Numbered from the stretch's first letter, positions 46,184 to 54,205 are shown. The stretch is 64,000 bases of DNA from G965218495 sp965262785 (GCA_965262785.1 OZ253559.1:1922001-1986000), one strand, 5' to 3'. Translations and numbers: made by a program. Notes: a model not told the origin generated them from the sequence alone.

Positions 46184-46260
46184 GTGCAGGGTGCCTTGCC
46201 GGCCATTCATTCCCGTTTTACGGGTCTTAAATTCTTTCCGATAATAACACTTATCGGAAA
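46184..46260 (+). other. Perfect dif-like recombination site upstream of intact integrase
   Basis: Flank GTGCAGGGTGCC, hairpin CCCGTTTTACGGG, then arm TTTCCGATAA (46235-46244), spacer TAACAC, arm TTATCGGAAA (46251-46260): perfect 10-bp arms around 6 bp. It lies 61 bp before the ATG of the integrase at 46322. Best-preserved copy of the site family. Confidence 0.8.
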
Positions 46261-46321
46261 CTATTTAGCGGCCAAGGCCTAGTAGGAAACAGTCTCCTGC
46301 GCACCCCTAAGGTCCCGCCCC

Positions 46322-47272
46322 ATGCTCCCCGCCACTGTCCCTGGCGCAGCCAGCCAGCTGGCCCCCGCAGAAGCCGCACGCATCGCGGCCGTGCTGCAGG
46401 CCGCCCTGAGCGGCGCCACGATCGGCGTCTATACGCTGCGCCTTAACACCTACGCGGAGTGGGCCGCCGCCACGGGCCGCCCCTGGAACCATGCGCTCAC
46501 GCTGCTGGCCTTCCTCTCCGGACCGGCCAGCGCGCGCTCGGACGTCTGGAGACAGCAGCTGATCGCCGCCTTGCGCTACGCCTGCCGCGAAGCCGACACC
46601 GCGGATTTTACGCGCGACCCCGCCATCGCCCAGGCCATGCGGGGCCTGCGCCGGGAGCGTCCCCAGAAGCCCTCACAGGTCACCGGACTCACCTGTGAGG
46701 TGATCGCCAAGATAGAAGCCACCGCCTGCGTTCCCCGCAAAGGACGCGGCCGGGGACGCGGCATGGAGACGGCCAGGGCCGCCACCCGGCGCGGACACGT
46801 GGATATCGCGCTCGTGCGCACACTCCGCGATGGCCTCCTGCGCCGCAGCGAAGCCGCAGCCCTTCAGTGGCAGGACCTGTTCATGGAAACATCAGATGGC
46901 TCCGGCAGGCTGCACATCGCGCGCTCCAAAACTGACCAGGAAGCGCGCGGACACGTGGCCTACCTCACGCCCGACACCGCCGCCTGCCTGCAGCGCATCA
47001 AGCCCGCAGGCGCGCAGCCCGAGGACCGGATCTTTGCCATGTCCGCGCGCACCATCGCCAACCGCATCAAGGCGGCCGCTCAGGCCGCCGGCATCGAAGG
47101 CCGGTTCGCCGGCCACTCCGGGCGCGTAGGCTGCGCGCAGGACCTGGCCGCCCGCGGGGCCGGCCTCACGGAGCTCCAAGTCGCCGGACGCTGGCAGTCA
47201 GCCGCCATGCCCGCGCTGTATGCACGCAACCAGCTGGCCGGCCGGGGCGCCGTCGCGAAGTACCTCGCATAG
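46322..47272 (+). CDS. Tyrosine recombinase/integrase (type 1), intact
   Basis: 316 residues. N-terminal core-binding domain (ATIGVYTLRLNTYAEWAAA), then a catalytic domain with Arg174/175 in GLLRRSE, Lys203 in ARSKTDQE, HSGR (265-268), Trp291 in GRWQS and the nucleophile Tyr300 (ALYARNQ). Breaks and rejoins DNA at short inverted repeats; the perfect palindrome 61 bp upstream is the obvious substrate. Close relatives: remnants at 8006-8554 and 54041-54205; a second type is at 36834-37799. The IntI-specific patch of integron integrases was not recognised. Downstream 230 bp, including a structured repeat, are conserved with the 7-8 kb copy. Confidence 0.9.
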   Translation: MLPATVPGAASQLAPAEAARIAAVLQAALSGATIGVYTLRLNTYAEWAAATGRPWNHALTLLAFLSGPASARSDVWRQQLIAALRYACREADTADFTRDPAIAQAMRGLRRERPQKPSQVTGLTCEVIAKIEATACVPRKGRGRGRGMETARAATRRGHVDIALVRTLRDGLLRRSEAAALQWQDLFMETSDGSGRLHIARSKTDQEARGHVAYLTPDTAACLQRIKPAGAQPEDRIFAMSARTIANRIKAAAQAAGIEGRFAGHSGRVGCAQDLAARGAGLTELQVAGRWQSAAMPALYARNQLAGRGAVAKYLA

Positions 47273-47497
47273 TCGCTTACCCCATGGAGCTCAAGGCGAA
47301 GCCGGCAGCATATGGCCAGAGCCAAGTGACGCTACCAGTGACCGTGGCTTGTGGACGGCCGCTATGGGCCCTGTGCGGCTCCTGCCGTGCAGGTACGGGT
47401 TTGGGTTGGCTGTTTTTTCAGCTAAAGCGCAGAGAATCGCTTCAAAACCGGTCTCGTGGGTGCGAAATGATGCCGGTTTAAGGGCGACGCGCGCGTC

Positions 47498-47551
47498 AGA
47501 ATCGCTGCAAATGACGTCTGATCGGGTATTTACCCGATTTGCGGCGATTCT
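47498..47551 (+). repeat. Structured palindromic repeat, copy 2
   Basis: Arms AGAATCGCTGCAA and TTGCGGCGATTCT around CGGGTATTTACCCG. It is 226 bp after the integrase stop, in the same relation as copy 7068-7121 to its integrase remnant. The DNA 47273-47600 otherwise holds no gene; 47340-47385 is the intron-less version of the group II intron target. Confidence 0.75.
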
Positions 47552-48150
47552 CGCGGCCTCTCCTGGCAAATAATCTTGCCCGCGGAGCGCCCAGGTGCGG
47601 CCGTTCCGCACGCCCCCCTCATGAGCTGTAGCAGGCCAGGTGCTGGAAGCCTCGCTCTGCCGCCTACGCCTGCAGCATCAGGGCAGGCACGTCCAGTGCC
47701 ACGTACCTGCGCGTGTAGGAGCTTGGTTGGGCTTTAGGAAGAACACTCTCGATTACGGGCGGTTCTTCCGGCTCTGTGGGTGCGAAAGGGGCTCCACCAG
47801 GACGGTTTCTTGGCTGGAGTCGGAGACTCGCACCAGAATCGTGCTAGGGATTGCACATTTTTAAGTTGGGTTTCGGCAGCTTCTGCCGAGATGGGCCCTC
47901 AAAGTAGATATCTTTTGGCAATGGATTGGGCTTCGGGTCGAGTGTGTGGGTGCAAATGGGACGGTGCATGCCAATGCGGGCCCAATTGCGTGCTCACACG
48001 CGGATTTTCGGGCGTAGGCAGGCTCGTGGAGTGACTTTCCGGGCACGATATCCCGCAGGGATCCTCTGATCGCACGCGTAAGCGGCGATCTTGGCAGGGT
48101 GCAGCGCCTCAGAGCGTCCAGACAGCTGCGGGTTTTGCGTTATGCCAGCG

Positions 48151-49467
48151 TCAGCAGCGCACTACTGCGCTGTGGCATCCAGCGGCAGGTGTTGCCTTTG
48201 CAGCCCCCTGGGGCTGGCAGACCGAATCCCCACTAACCCATCGACCCCCGGAGGTGCTCAGGACCTGGGTCAGCTCCTTCATGTCCTCCCGGCGTATCGG
48301 CTTCAGATTCGACTCGTACTGCATGAATATCGCCCCGCACCAGCGCTGACGCATCCCCGATGATCCCCAGCGCTTCACGTTCCGTGATCGGTTCGCAATA
48401 ATGCTGTTGAGGTTCTCGATGATGTTCGTCGTCTTCAGGCTGTCTCTGACAGCCTGGTTCCGCACCCCCAACCGGTGAAGCGTCAGCGTATCCTCCAAAC
48501 CCTCCTCCAGACTGCGTGCGGCTTTCGGACACGATCGCTGCAGCGCTTCATGCAGCGACGCAAGCGCCGCCCGTGCCTCCGCGTACGTGGGCAGTTCCCA
48601 AGCCGCCTGAAGCCGGCGCTTCATTTGCGTGGCCGCTGGCTTGCTTTTGATGTGACGCGTCACATTGGTACGCTTGTGCCACTGGCAGCGCTGGAATTCG
48701 ACCGCATCCCCAAACACCGCGCTGATCCCCTTGCGAAGCCCGCGGCTGCCGTCCACCTGCACCAACAGCTTGTCGGTATGGGTGAAGCCCCGACGCAACA
48801 GATCCTGCAGCAGCGACTCCACCTGCGCACTGTTCTCGGTACGGCTTTCCGCAAAGCCCAGTACGACCTTCTCGCCCTCGGTCGTGATGCCCATCGCTAC
48901 GGTCATCTGCATACCAGCCAAATACTTGCCATCAAGCAGGAGCACCGCAAAGGTGTGCTGATCGAAGCGGCGCGTCTCAAATGCCTCCAGTAGCGCTGCC
49001 GTCTGCGTTATGAAGGCGTTGCCTATGCTGCTGGCACTCAACCCCAGACTATCGGTGAAGACTTGGGCCGCCTGCCTGTAATTGCGCCGCGACAGTCCAC
49101 ACAGCAACCTTCTTACCACGCTTTCCCGGTCCATAAGCCCACGCTCGCGCAAGAGGCGGTACGTTTGCAGAGGACGCTCCTTTCGGGTTCGTACATTCCG
49201 CACGCGCGGAACGCGGACCGCAATGCGCTCCAAACCGACGCGGATGGAACCCGGATTCGCCCCCCAGCGCTGAAAGCCGGTCTTATGGTGCTTCCCACGT
49301 GCGCCGCATATGAAGTGGGCCTCGGCTTCCATGACCCATGTGGCCATCTTGGTAAGAAGATGATCAAGACTTCCAAGGCAGCTGGCCAGGCCGATGAAAT
49401 TCCTTTGCGCAAGCCCGCGAAGGTCCTCGATGAGTGATTGATCCAGCATAGGGGTATGGGTCATCAT
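48151..49467 (-). CDS. IS256-family (mutator-type) transposase
   Basis: 438 residues. Catalytic Asp in LLLDGKYLAGM, second Asp in LLVQVDGSRGLRKGI, the family motif FQRCQWHKRTNV, and the Glu in TTNIIENLNSII. Complete, probably active. Its ATG overlaps the stop of the upstream gene (ATGA), so translation is coupled. The C-terminal 40 residues (VSGDSVCQPQGAAKATPAA) are not family-like. Confidence 0.9.
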   Translation of the reverse strand: MMTHTPMLDQSLIEDLRGLAQRNFIGLASCLGSLDHLLTKMATWVMEAEAHFICGARGKHHKTGFQRWGANPGSIRVGLERIAVRVPRVRNVRTRKERPLQTYRLLRERGLMDRESVVRRLLCGLSRRNYRQAAQVFTDSLGLSASSIGNAFITQTAALLEAFETRRFDQHTFAVLLLDGKYLAGMQMTVAMGITTEGEKVVLGFAESRTENSAQVESLLQDLLRRGFTHTDKLLVQVDGSRGLRKGISAVFGDAVEFQRCQWHKRTNVTRHIKSKPAATQMKRRLQAAWELPTYAEARAALASLHEALQRSCPKAARSLEEGLEDTLTLHRLGVRNQAVRDSLKTTNIIENLNSIIANRSRNVKRWGSSGMRQRWCGAIFMQYESNLKPIRREDMKELTQVLSTSGGRWVSGDSVCQPQGAAKATPAAGCHSAVVRC

Positions 49468-50432
49468 ACGGCGTTGAGGTTGATGAGAATCTCACGAAGT
49501 TGTGGCAGATGGGCCGCATGGGCCACACGGCGCAGATGAGCCTCGTGTTCCAACAGTGCCAGTGCCATCTGTTCGCGTTGCTGGAAAACGGCGCTGGCCG
49601 GGGTCTGCAACCTGCGACTGATGGCATCCATGAAGCGCATCACGCGTAGCCCCCGGTCGAGCTTGAGCAGCATGCCCGTACGTTGAATCGTCAGAGATTG
49701 CTCCAGGCCCTCCCATAAAACCTTCGCTGCGGACCGATTGACGCGCGTCAAGTCCTGGTGAATACGGGTGAGTGCGCGTTCAGCTTCCCGGGCATCGAAC
49801 CCATTCCATGCCTGGCGGAGGCGATTGCGATACACAGGAACAAGGTCTTCCGGAAGACCGCAGGTGATTTGATCCAACAGCGAATTGAGACAGCGCTGTA
49901 TAGCGACCTTGGCGCCGAACACCTGGCGCACCGCCGATTGAAGTCCCGTACTGCTGGGCAGCACACAGAGCAGCCCATCGGCGGCCGAAAGACCACGATC
50001 GCACAGCGACTGCACAAAGGACGTAAGAGCAGAGACGTTTTCAGGGTAGCACGCTACAAGGCCAAGTATGCGGCGATAGCCCGTGATGGTCAGACCCGCT
50101 CCAAGAACGATGTTAACGCCGCGTGGGCACAGCCCGCGCAGCCAGATCGCAACGATCGGGTCGTCTTGCAGACTGCGCGAATGCAACAGCTGCCACGCTT
50201 CATTCAACTGCGCCGAGTCTGGCTTTGTGTCCTGCGCCGCAGCAGAAGCCTTGATCACTACGGGCGGTGGCGCCGGCTGCTGCTGCGCTGCCGGAATGGG
50301 CCAGTCGGTGGTCAATTGTTGCAGTATGTGCGTGCAGAGCTTCATCAGAAGCCGCCGCGAGTCACCGGAGGGATTGATCTGGGCGTCTGCAGGCGCCTCA
50401 GTGCTCCCCAAAACAGGCTGTGAGGGGTTCAT
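49464..50432 (-). CDS. Catalytically dead IS256 transposase paralogue, partner of the transposase
   Basis: 322 residues, first gene of the IS256-like element. It follows the transposase pattern over about 200 residues without the active site: LLLDGKY corresponds to IWLRGLC, LVQVDGSRGLRKGISAVFG to LCVLPSSTGLQSAVRQVFG, FQRCQWH to IQRCLNS, and NIIENLNS to RVMRFMDA. The N-terminus has a Pro/Ala linker (AAQQQPAPPPVVIK). The frame is intact and placed for coupled translation, so it is probably a working accessory protein (regulator or end-binding subunit) rather than decay. Role inferred. Confidence 0.75.
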   Translation of the reverse strand: MNPSQPVLGSTEAPADAQINPSGDSRRLLMKLCTHILQQLTTDWPIPAAQQQPAPPPVVIKASAAAQDTKPDSAQLNEAWQLLHSRSLQDDPIVAIWLRGLCPRGVNIVLGAGLTITGYRRILGLVACYPENVSALTSFVQSLCDRGLSAADGLLCVLPSSTGLQSAVRQVFGAKVAIQRCLNSLLDQITCGLPEDLVPVYRNRLRQAWNGFDAREAERALTRIHQDLTRVNRSAAKVLWEGLEQSLTIQRTGMLLKLDRGLRVMRFMDAISRRLQTPASAVFQQREQMALALLEHEAHLRRVAHAAHLPQLREILINLNAV

Positions 50433-50563
50433 ATGGTTGGAAAGGAGTGGTGGAGGCTAGGGTCCACCTCCACAGCAACTCTCCAATTCCCAACTTGAAT
50501 TTGTGCGATCCCTCGTGCTAACTACCTCCAACGTAAGCCTTCCGATACTTTCTGATAGACACA

Positions 50564-52426
50564 ATGCAGATCGCCCTCAAGGAACCGTACAAGTCTATCA
50601 CGACCCTCACGACCGAAGGACTCCCTGACTTTGCCGTCCTCATCGGACGCAACGGTGCGGGCAAGACCCAACTCCTCGATGCCCTCAAGCAAGGATCGGC
50701 GGAGATACCCGGTATCGGCGTGAACGAAATCGAAATGTACAACATGGCCTCGTTCCGTCCGCCCAACACTGGTTCCGCAGGCCGGCACGCCAACCAATTC
50801 GCCATCGGCACCGCTGACGCCTACCTGTTAGGTCCGTCTGGCGGTCGCTCGCCCATCGAAACCGCAGCGGAAATCTTCGAGCAGTGTGCAGGAGACATAG
50901 AACGCAACGCCGGTATCGAGAAGCGCTACGAGTTCGTTCGCACTCTGAGAGAAGAAGTCCGGCGCTTGCGGGATTTCTATGTGTTTGCCAGCAGACAGCA
51001 ACCAACGCCCTACCATGTTGAGTTGTACAGCCAAGTCATGAGTCACCTAGTCCCAAGCAAAAGGAGAACATCAGCCCAGCCCAAGAACCGCTTCAACGGC
51101 AACCAAGCGGCCCTGATCAGCACCGCGATGAAGCTGGCAGATAAGCTACCCCACGAGTTGAACAGGGACGACATCAAGGGTGCCGCGCAATACGAAGGTG
51201 ATCTATTTGCGAATACGATCAGCGCGGTGTTCGCTGCCTACAAGGTTGATCAGTTCACCTGGGCACACAAGCATATCGAAACGGCAAAGTCACCCAACTA
51301 CCCGGAACTCATCGCCCAGTATCGAGCCAAGTATCCGCCTCCGTGGGATACCCTCCGCGAAATATTGCACGAAATGCGGCATAAGGCAGGAGACGACGGG
51401 CTTTTCGACTTTGAGTTCTCGGACCCGGGGGACTACGACATCCGTATGGATAACTTTGAACAGCTCTCGTTCAAAGCCGAGATGACGAACCGGACCTCCG
51501 GCGCCCAATATGAGCTCAATTCGCTGTCCTCAGGTGAGAAGATTCTCATGGCGCTGTGCCTACTGTCTTTCAACCAACACTTGGGTCGACGCCGACCCAA
51601 ACTCCTTCTACTCGACGAACTAGATGCCGTGCTACATCCGTCAATGGCAGCGGCATTGGTCACAACATTGAAGTCTCTGTTCGTGCCGCATGGCACGAAG
51701 GTCCTGATGACTTCTCACTCGCCTATGACCGTTGCAACCTTGGACGAAGCTGACATCTTCCGCGTCGTTAGGACAGACGGTCGCGTAAAAGTTTCTCCCA
51801 CCACCAAATCGGAAGCCATTGAAGAGCTATCCGAAGGCTTCGCTACTGTGGACGCGGGACTCAGAATCGCCGCGTACGACGAGGCAAAGGTGACAATTCT
51901 GACTGAGGGACACAACGCGCGTCACCTCAAGAAGTGGGTACAGTTGAATTTCCCTAAAGACGTCCACGTCTTCGACGAACTTGCTAATCACAGCAGCGAC
52001 CGCCAGCTGCTTGCGTACGGCCGGCTGCTTGGAAGGATGAACACGAACACACACTTTGTAATCGTTTGGGACTGTGACGCCTCCTGCCAAGCGGAGACCT
52101 TGCGTCGCGAACTGCCCAAGTCTTCCAACGTCACACCGTTCGCCTTCACAAAAAGAGACAACCAGATTGCCCGCAAAGGTATCGAGAACAACTACGACGA
52201 GAGGTTTCTAAAACAGTTCTCGCTCAAGAAGGTAAGCGGCGACAACGAGGAGGTGCTGGGCCGCGAGCTACGAAGGGGTGGCAAGACCAAGTTTGCCAAC
52301 CACGTCCTACAGCATGGGACTGCCGAGTACTTCAGTCACTTCCAGGACCTGCACACCTTGGTCAGCGAGATCCTAGGACCGCCCTGCCCCCCCGTGGCGG
52401 TAGGGCCGCCGGGTGTTGGCCGATAG
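50564..52426 (+). CDS. OLD-like ATPase/TOPRIM protein, candidate anti-phage factor
   Basis: 620 codons. ABC-type ATPase: Walker A LIGRNGAGKTQLL (28-35), a long helical insert, signature LSSGEKILMAL (about 322), Walker B LLLLDELDAVLHPSM (Asp351, Glu352) and TSHSPMTVATL. A TOPRIM-like domain follows: TILTEGHNARHL (Glu448) and FVIVWDCDA (Asp503, Asp505). OLD-family nucleases use this layout. The last about 14 residues (CPPVAVGPPGVGR) are antisense to an integrase remnant (52382-52501), so the natural C-terminus was lost or replaced. An IS256-like element separates it from its former upstream DNA. Confidence 0.75.
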   Translation: MQIALKEPYKSITTLTTEGLPDFAVLIGRNGAGKTQLLDALKQGSAEIPGIGVNEIEMYNMASFRPPNTGSAGRHANQFAIGTADAYLLGPSGGRSPIETAAEIFEQCAGDIERNAGIEKRYEFVRTLREEVRRLRDFYVFASRQQPTPYHVELYSQVMSHLVPSKRRTSAQPKNRFNGNQAALISTAMKLADKLPHELNRDDIKGAAQYEGDLFANTISAVFAAYKVDQFTWAHKHIETAKSPNYPELIAQYRAKYPPPWDTLREILHEMRHKAGDDGLFDFEFSDPGDYDIRMDNFEQLSFKAEMTNRTSGAQYELNSLSSGEKILMALCLLSFNQHLGRRRPKLLLLDELDAVLHPSMAAALVTTLKSLFVPHGTKVLMTSHSPMTVATLDEADIFRVVRTDGRVKVSPTTKSEAIEELSEGFATVDAGLRIAAYDEAKVTILTEGHNARHLKKWVQLNFPKDVHVFDELANHSSDRQLLAYGRLLGRMNTNTHFVIVWDCDASCQAETLRRELPKSSNVTPFAFTKRDNQIARKGIENNYDERFLKQFSLKKVSGDNEEVLGRELRRGGKTKFANHVLQHGTAEYFSHFQDLHTLVSEILGPPCPPVAVGPPGVGR

Positions 52427-52501
52427 CGAGGCACTGATGAGGACGGCCTAGCGGCTGCTCGGCACCACCGGTAGCGCGCCCACAGGGGTCATTGCCTTCA
52501 T
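52382..52501 (-). pseudogene. Type-2 integrase N-terminal remnant
   Basis: ATG at 52501 opens MKAMTPVGALPVV, a stop follows, then AVLISASLSANTRRPYRHG, matching the integrase of the RT fusion (AALISASLSANTRRAYRH). The rest of the gene is absent. A full dif-like site precedes the ATG by 18 bp. Confidence 0.75.
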
Positions 52502-52505
52502 AGCG

Positions 52506-52539
52506 GTTACGTTCGATAACTACAATTATCAAACGTAAC
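52506..52539 (-). other. dif-like recombination site with 14-bp arms
   Basis: Arms GTTACGTTCGATAA and TTATCAAACGTAAC (13 of 14 positions pair) around the 6-bp spacer CTACAA. Longest palindrome of the family in the window, between a cassette-like gene and the type-2 integrase remnant. Confidence 0.8.
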
Positions 52540-52574
52540 GCCCGCGCCTGAAGTTGCCGAGAATGAGGCGTGGT

Positions 52575-52823
52575 CTACCTCGGCCCCATGACCGTTTCCA
52601 ACGTCCACGAGTAAATCATGGGAACAGGCGTAGTTTTGCGCTTTTCCTGGAGCCACGTCTGGAGCTTCATCCTGTCCTCGCTGGAGTAGCGATCAAAATT
52701 GGCTGAGCGCGCCACCTTAAACTCGCCGCGCTCGCAGGAGTAGTGTGTAGAGTCGGCGCCGGGTGGCTGAGGGGAGAGAATTCGCGCGGGGGACAAACAC
52801 ACCGGGCATTGTGTATCGCTCAT
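52575..52823 (-). CDS. Small zinc-ribbon-like cassette protein
   Basis: 82 residues from ATG 52823 (MSDTQCPVCLSPARIL) with Cys pairs CPVC and, after 20 residues, SCERGEFKV, then a helical Arg/Lys-rich part (EDRMKLQTWLQEKRK) and the tail YSWTLETVMGPR. The open frame extends upstream to 53123 but only this part looks coding. The gene fills a 444-bp segment between direct repeats of the att flank and points toward the integrase. Not recognised beyond a possible zinc ribbon; the second Cys pair is incomplete. Confidence 0.6.
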   Translation of the reverse strand: MSDTQCPVCLSPARILSPQPPGADSTHYSCERGEFKVARSANFDRYSSEDRMKLQTWLQEKRKTTPVPMIYSWTLETVMGPR

Positions 52824-52969
52824 GGTCTTAAAGGTATTGTGTCGGGAAGGAGTACTGGCTAGCCCTTTGGCCTGTCTATGAGCCGATGCCGCACGTGGGA
52901 GACCACGATGCGCGTAGGGGACTGGGAGCAGCAGGACGGCCTTTTGCAGCACTGGGCACCGCGTGCCAA

Positions 52970-53006
52970 CTATCAAACGTAACGCCCGAGCATAAAGTTG
53001 CCGAAT
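52970..53006 (-). other. dif-like half-site bounding the zinc-ribbon cassette
   Basis: CTATCAAACGTAACGCCCG and then AAGTTGCCGA repeat, in direct orientation, the right half and flank of the site at 52526-52562. The offset of 444 bp defines the cassette between them. Confidence 0.65.
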
Positions 53007-53082
53007 TCTGGCGGACGGAGTCCCTGCACACTTTCCACGCTCAAGGAAGACTGCGCAGCGCAGGGTGTAAAACACGGGGGCG

Positions 53083-53136
53083 AGAATCGCCCAAAGTCGG
53101 GTAAATACCCGATCAGACGCCATTTGCGACGATTCT
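53083..53136 (-). repeat. Structured palindromic repeat, copy 3
   Basis: AGAATCGCCCAAA and TTGCGACGATTCT around CGGGTAAATACCCG; about 80 bp from the half-site at 52970. Confidence 0.7.
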
Positions 53137-53256
53137 GAAGCACAGGGCTGAAAACGGCGCCATACGGGCCGTATGAGCCGCGAGGATCGCTTCTGACGCG
53201 GGTTAAGGATATACTTGCCCCCCCCGCATAGTGACCGAGTTGTAGCGGCGAATGTG

Positions 53257-53433
53257 TCAGGGCAGTGCCTGAATAAGGGCGATCACAGCCCCAGCGGCCG
53301 CAATGAGACCGAGACCGATGGTCCACTGGATGAAGCAGAGCTTGCGGATCAGCGCCTCTGCCCGCACATCCAGCTTGGTGCCGCGGGCCTCGAGCTTGCT
53401 CTTAAGGCGATGGATGAGATCGGCGGCGGCCAT
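53257..53433 (-). CDS. Small coiled-coil membrane protein
   Basis: 58 residues from ATG 53433: helical part LIHRLKSKLEARGTKLDVRAEALIRKL followed by one transmembrane segment (WTIGLGLIAAAGAVIALI). The layout resembles the C-terminal half of DUF1640-like (coil plus membrane anchor) proteins. The frame continues upstream but with Arg/Cys-rich, unlikely sequence. Function unknown. Confidence 0.5.
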   Translation of the reverse strand: MAAADLIHRLKSKLEARGTKLDVRAEALIRKLCFIQWTIGLGLIAAAGAVIALIQALP

Positions 53434-53702
53434 GCCAGCCACACCCGTTTTACGGCGCGCCCACATACACCGGCTCCACCGCAGGCGGGGACGATGCCCG
53501 CCCATTCCGCGCCGGCACCTCCGCCTCCGCCAGGTACCCCTCCAGCCTCCGGGGTAAGACCGCGCCCGGCAGCGCATCTCAGTCAGCGGCGCTCGTGGCC
53601 GCCCGCTCAATGGGGACCCGGTACGGCATCATACAGCCACCGCCATGTCCCCTCCTCCCGAAAGCGCTCAATGGCGCCCTGGCGTGCCGCCGCCTGTTGA
53701 GC

Positions 53703-53852
53703 TCACGCTGCGCCCGCCGTTTCAGCCTTTAGCGCCGCGTCCCTCTCCGCTACCTGCGCGGCCTTCAGCCGCTTTGCCTCTTCCTGATTCTGGGCCACCG
53801 CCCGGGCTTCCGCGGCCTGCTCCGGTATTCTCCGCAACCGCTCCACCAGCAC
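53703..53852 (-). CDS. Short coiled-coil ORF
   Basis: 49 residues from GTG 53852 (VLVERLRRIPEQAAEARAV, then EEAKRLKAAQVAERDAAL). Strongly helical, Ala/Glu/Lys-rich; codon pattern better than the overlapping frames. Could be a fragment of a longer protein. Confidence 0.3.
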   Translation of the reverse strand: MLVERLRRIPEQAAEARAVAQNQEEAKRLKAAQVAERDAALKAETAGAA

Positions 53853-53998
53853 GCCCTTGATTTCGCCTCTCTCTTTTCACCCACACTATGCTCGCTCAGG
53901 GCCTGCTGCGCAGCACCCGAATGTGAGACACCATTCGTATCCAACGGGGCGGCTTCACCGCCCGCGTTTCTGCCGCGTTCTGGTTGGTTCAATATTTG

Positions 53999-54034
53999 GA
54001 GCCTTTTGCACAATTCACTTCAGTCCTTGATGCG
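53999..54034. mobile_element. Solo end of the IS at 13269-14717
   Basis: GAGCCTTTTGCACAATTCACTTC, then CAGTCCTTGATG, matches the left terminal 35 bp of that IS with few changes. The rest is absent; the sequence joins directly to the integrase leader at 54035. Confidence 0.7.
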
Positions 54035-54040
54035 GGCTAG

Positions 54041-54205
54041 CAGGAAACAGTCTCCTGCGTACCCCTAAGGTCCCGCCCCATGCTCCCTGCCACTGTCCCT
54101 GGCGCAGCCAGCAGCCAGGTGGCCCCCGCGGAAGCCGCGCGCATCGCGGCCGTGCTGCGGGCCGCTTTAAGCAGCGCCACGATCGTAGCCTATACGCTGC
54201 GCCTT
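54041..54205 (+). pseudogene. Type-1 integrase N-terminal remnant
   Basis: Leader AGGAAACAGTCTCCTGCG and ATG 54080 with MLPATVPGAASSQVAPAEAARI to TIVAYTLRL match the intact integrase (46322) for about 40 codons and then diverge. The dif-like site expected upstream has been replaced by the IS end. Confidence 0.8.

Larger units (their letters stand above)
47847..50512 (-). mobile_element. Two-gene IS256-like element (2666 bp)
   Basis: Ends GGGATTGCACA (from 47847) and GGGATCGCACA (complement ending at 50512), with AAGTTGGG following in both. 8-bp target duplication TCGTGCTA (47839-47846 and 50513-50520), typical of IS256. Two overlapping genes are on the minus strand. 47847-48150 is non-coding. 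It inserted 50 bp upstream of the OLD-like gene at 50564. Confidence 0.9.

Noticed and set aside
46184..47272. Classical integron (IntI plus attC array)
   Set aside because: The integrase shows no recognisable IntI-specific insertion, the sites are dif-like palindromes rather than attC with R/L boxes, and cassette orientation relative to the integrase differs.
53215..53860. Proline-rich plus-strand frames
   Set aside because: Antisense to the small helical minus-strand ORFs; extreme Pro/Arg bias typical of shadows in GC-rich DNA.
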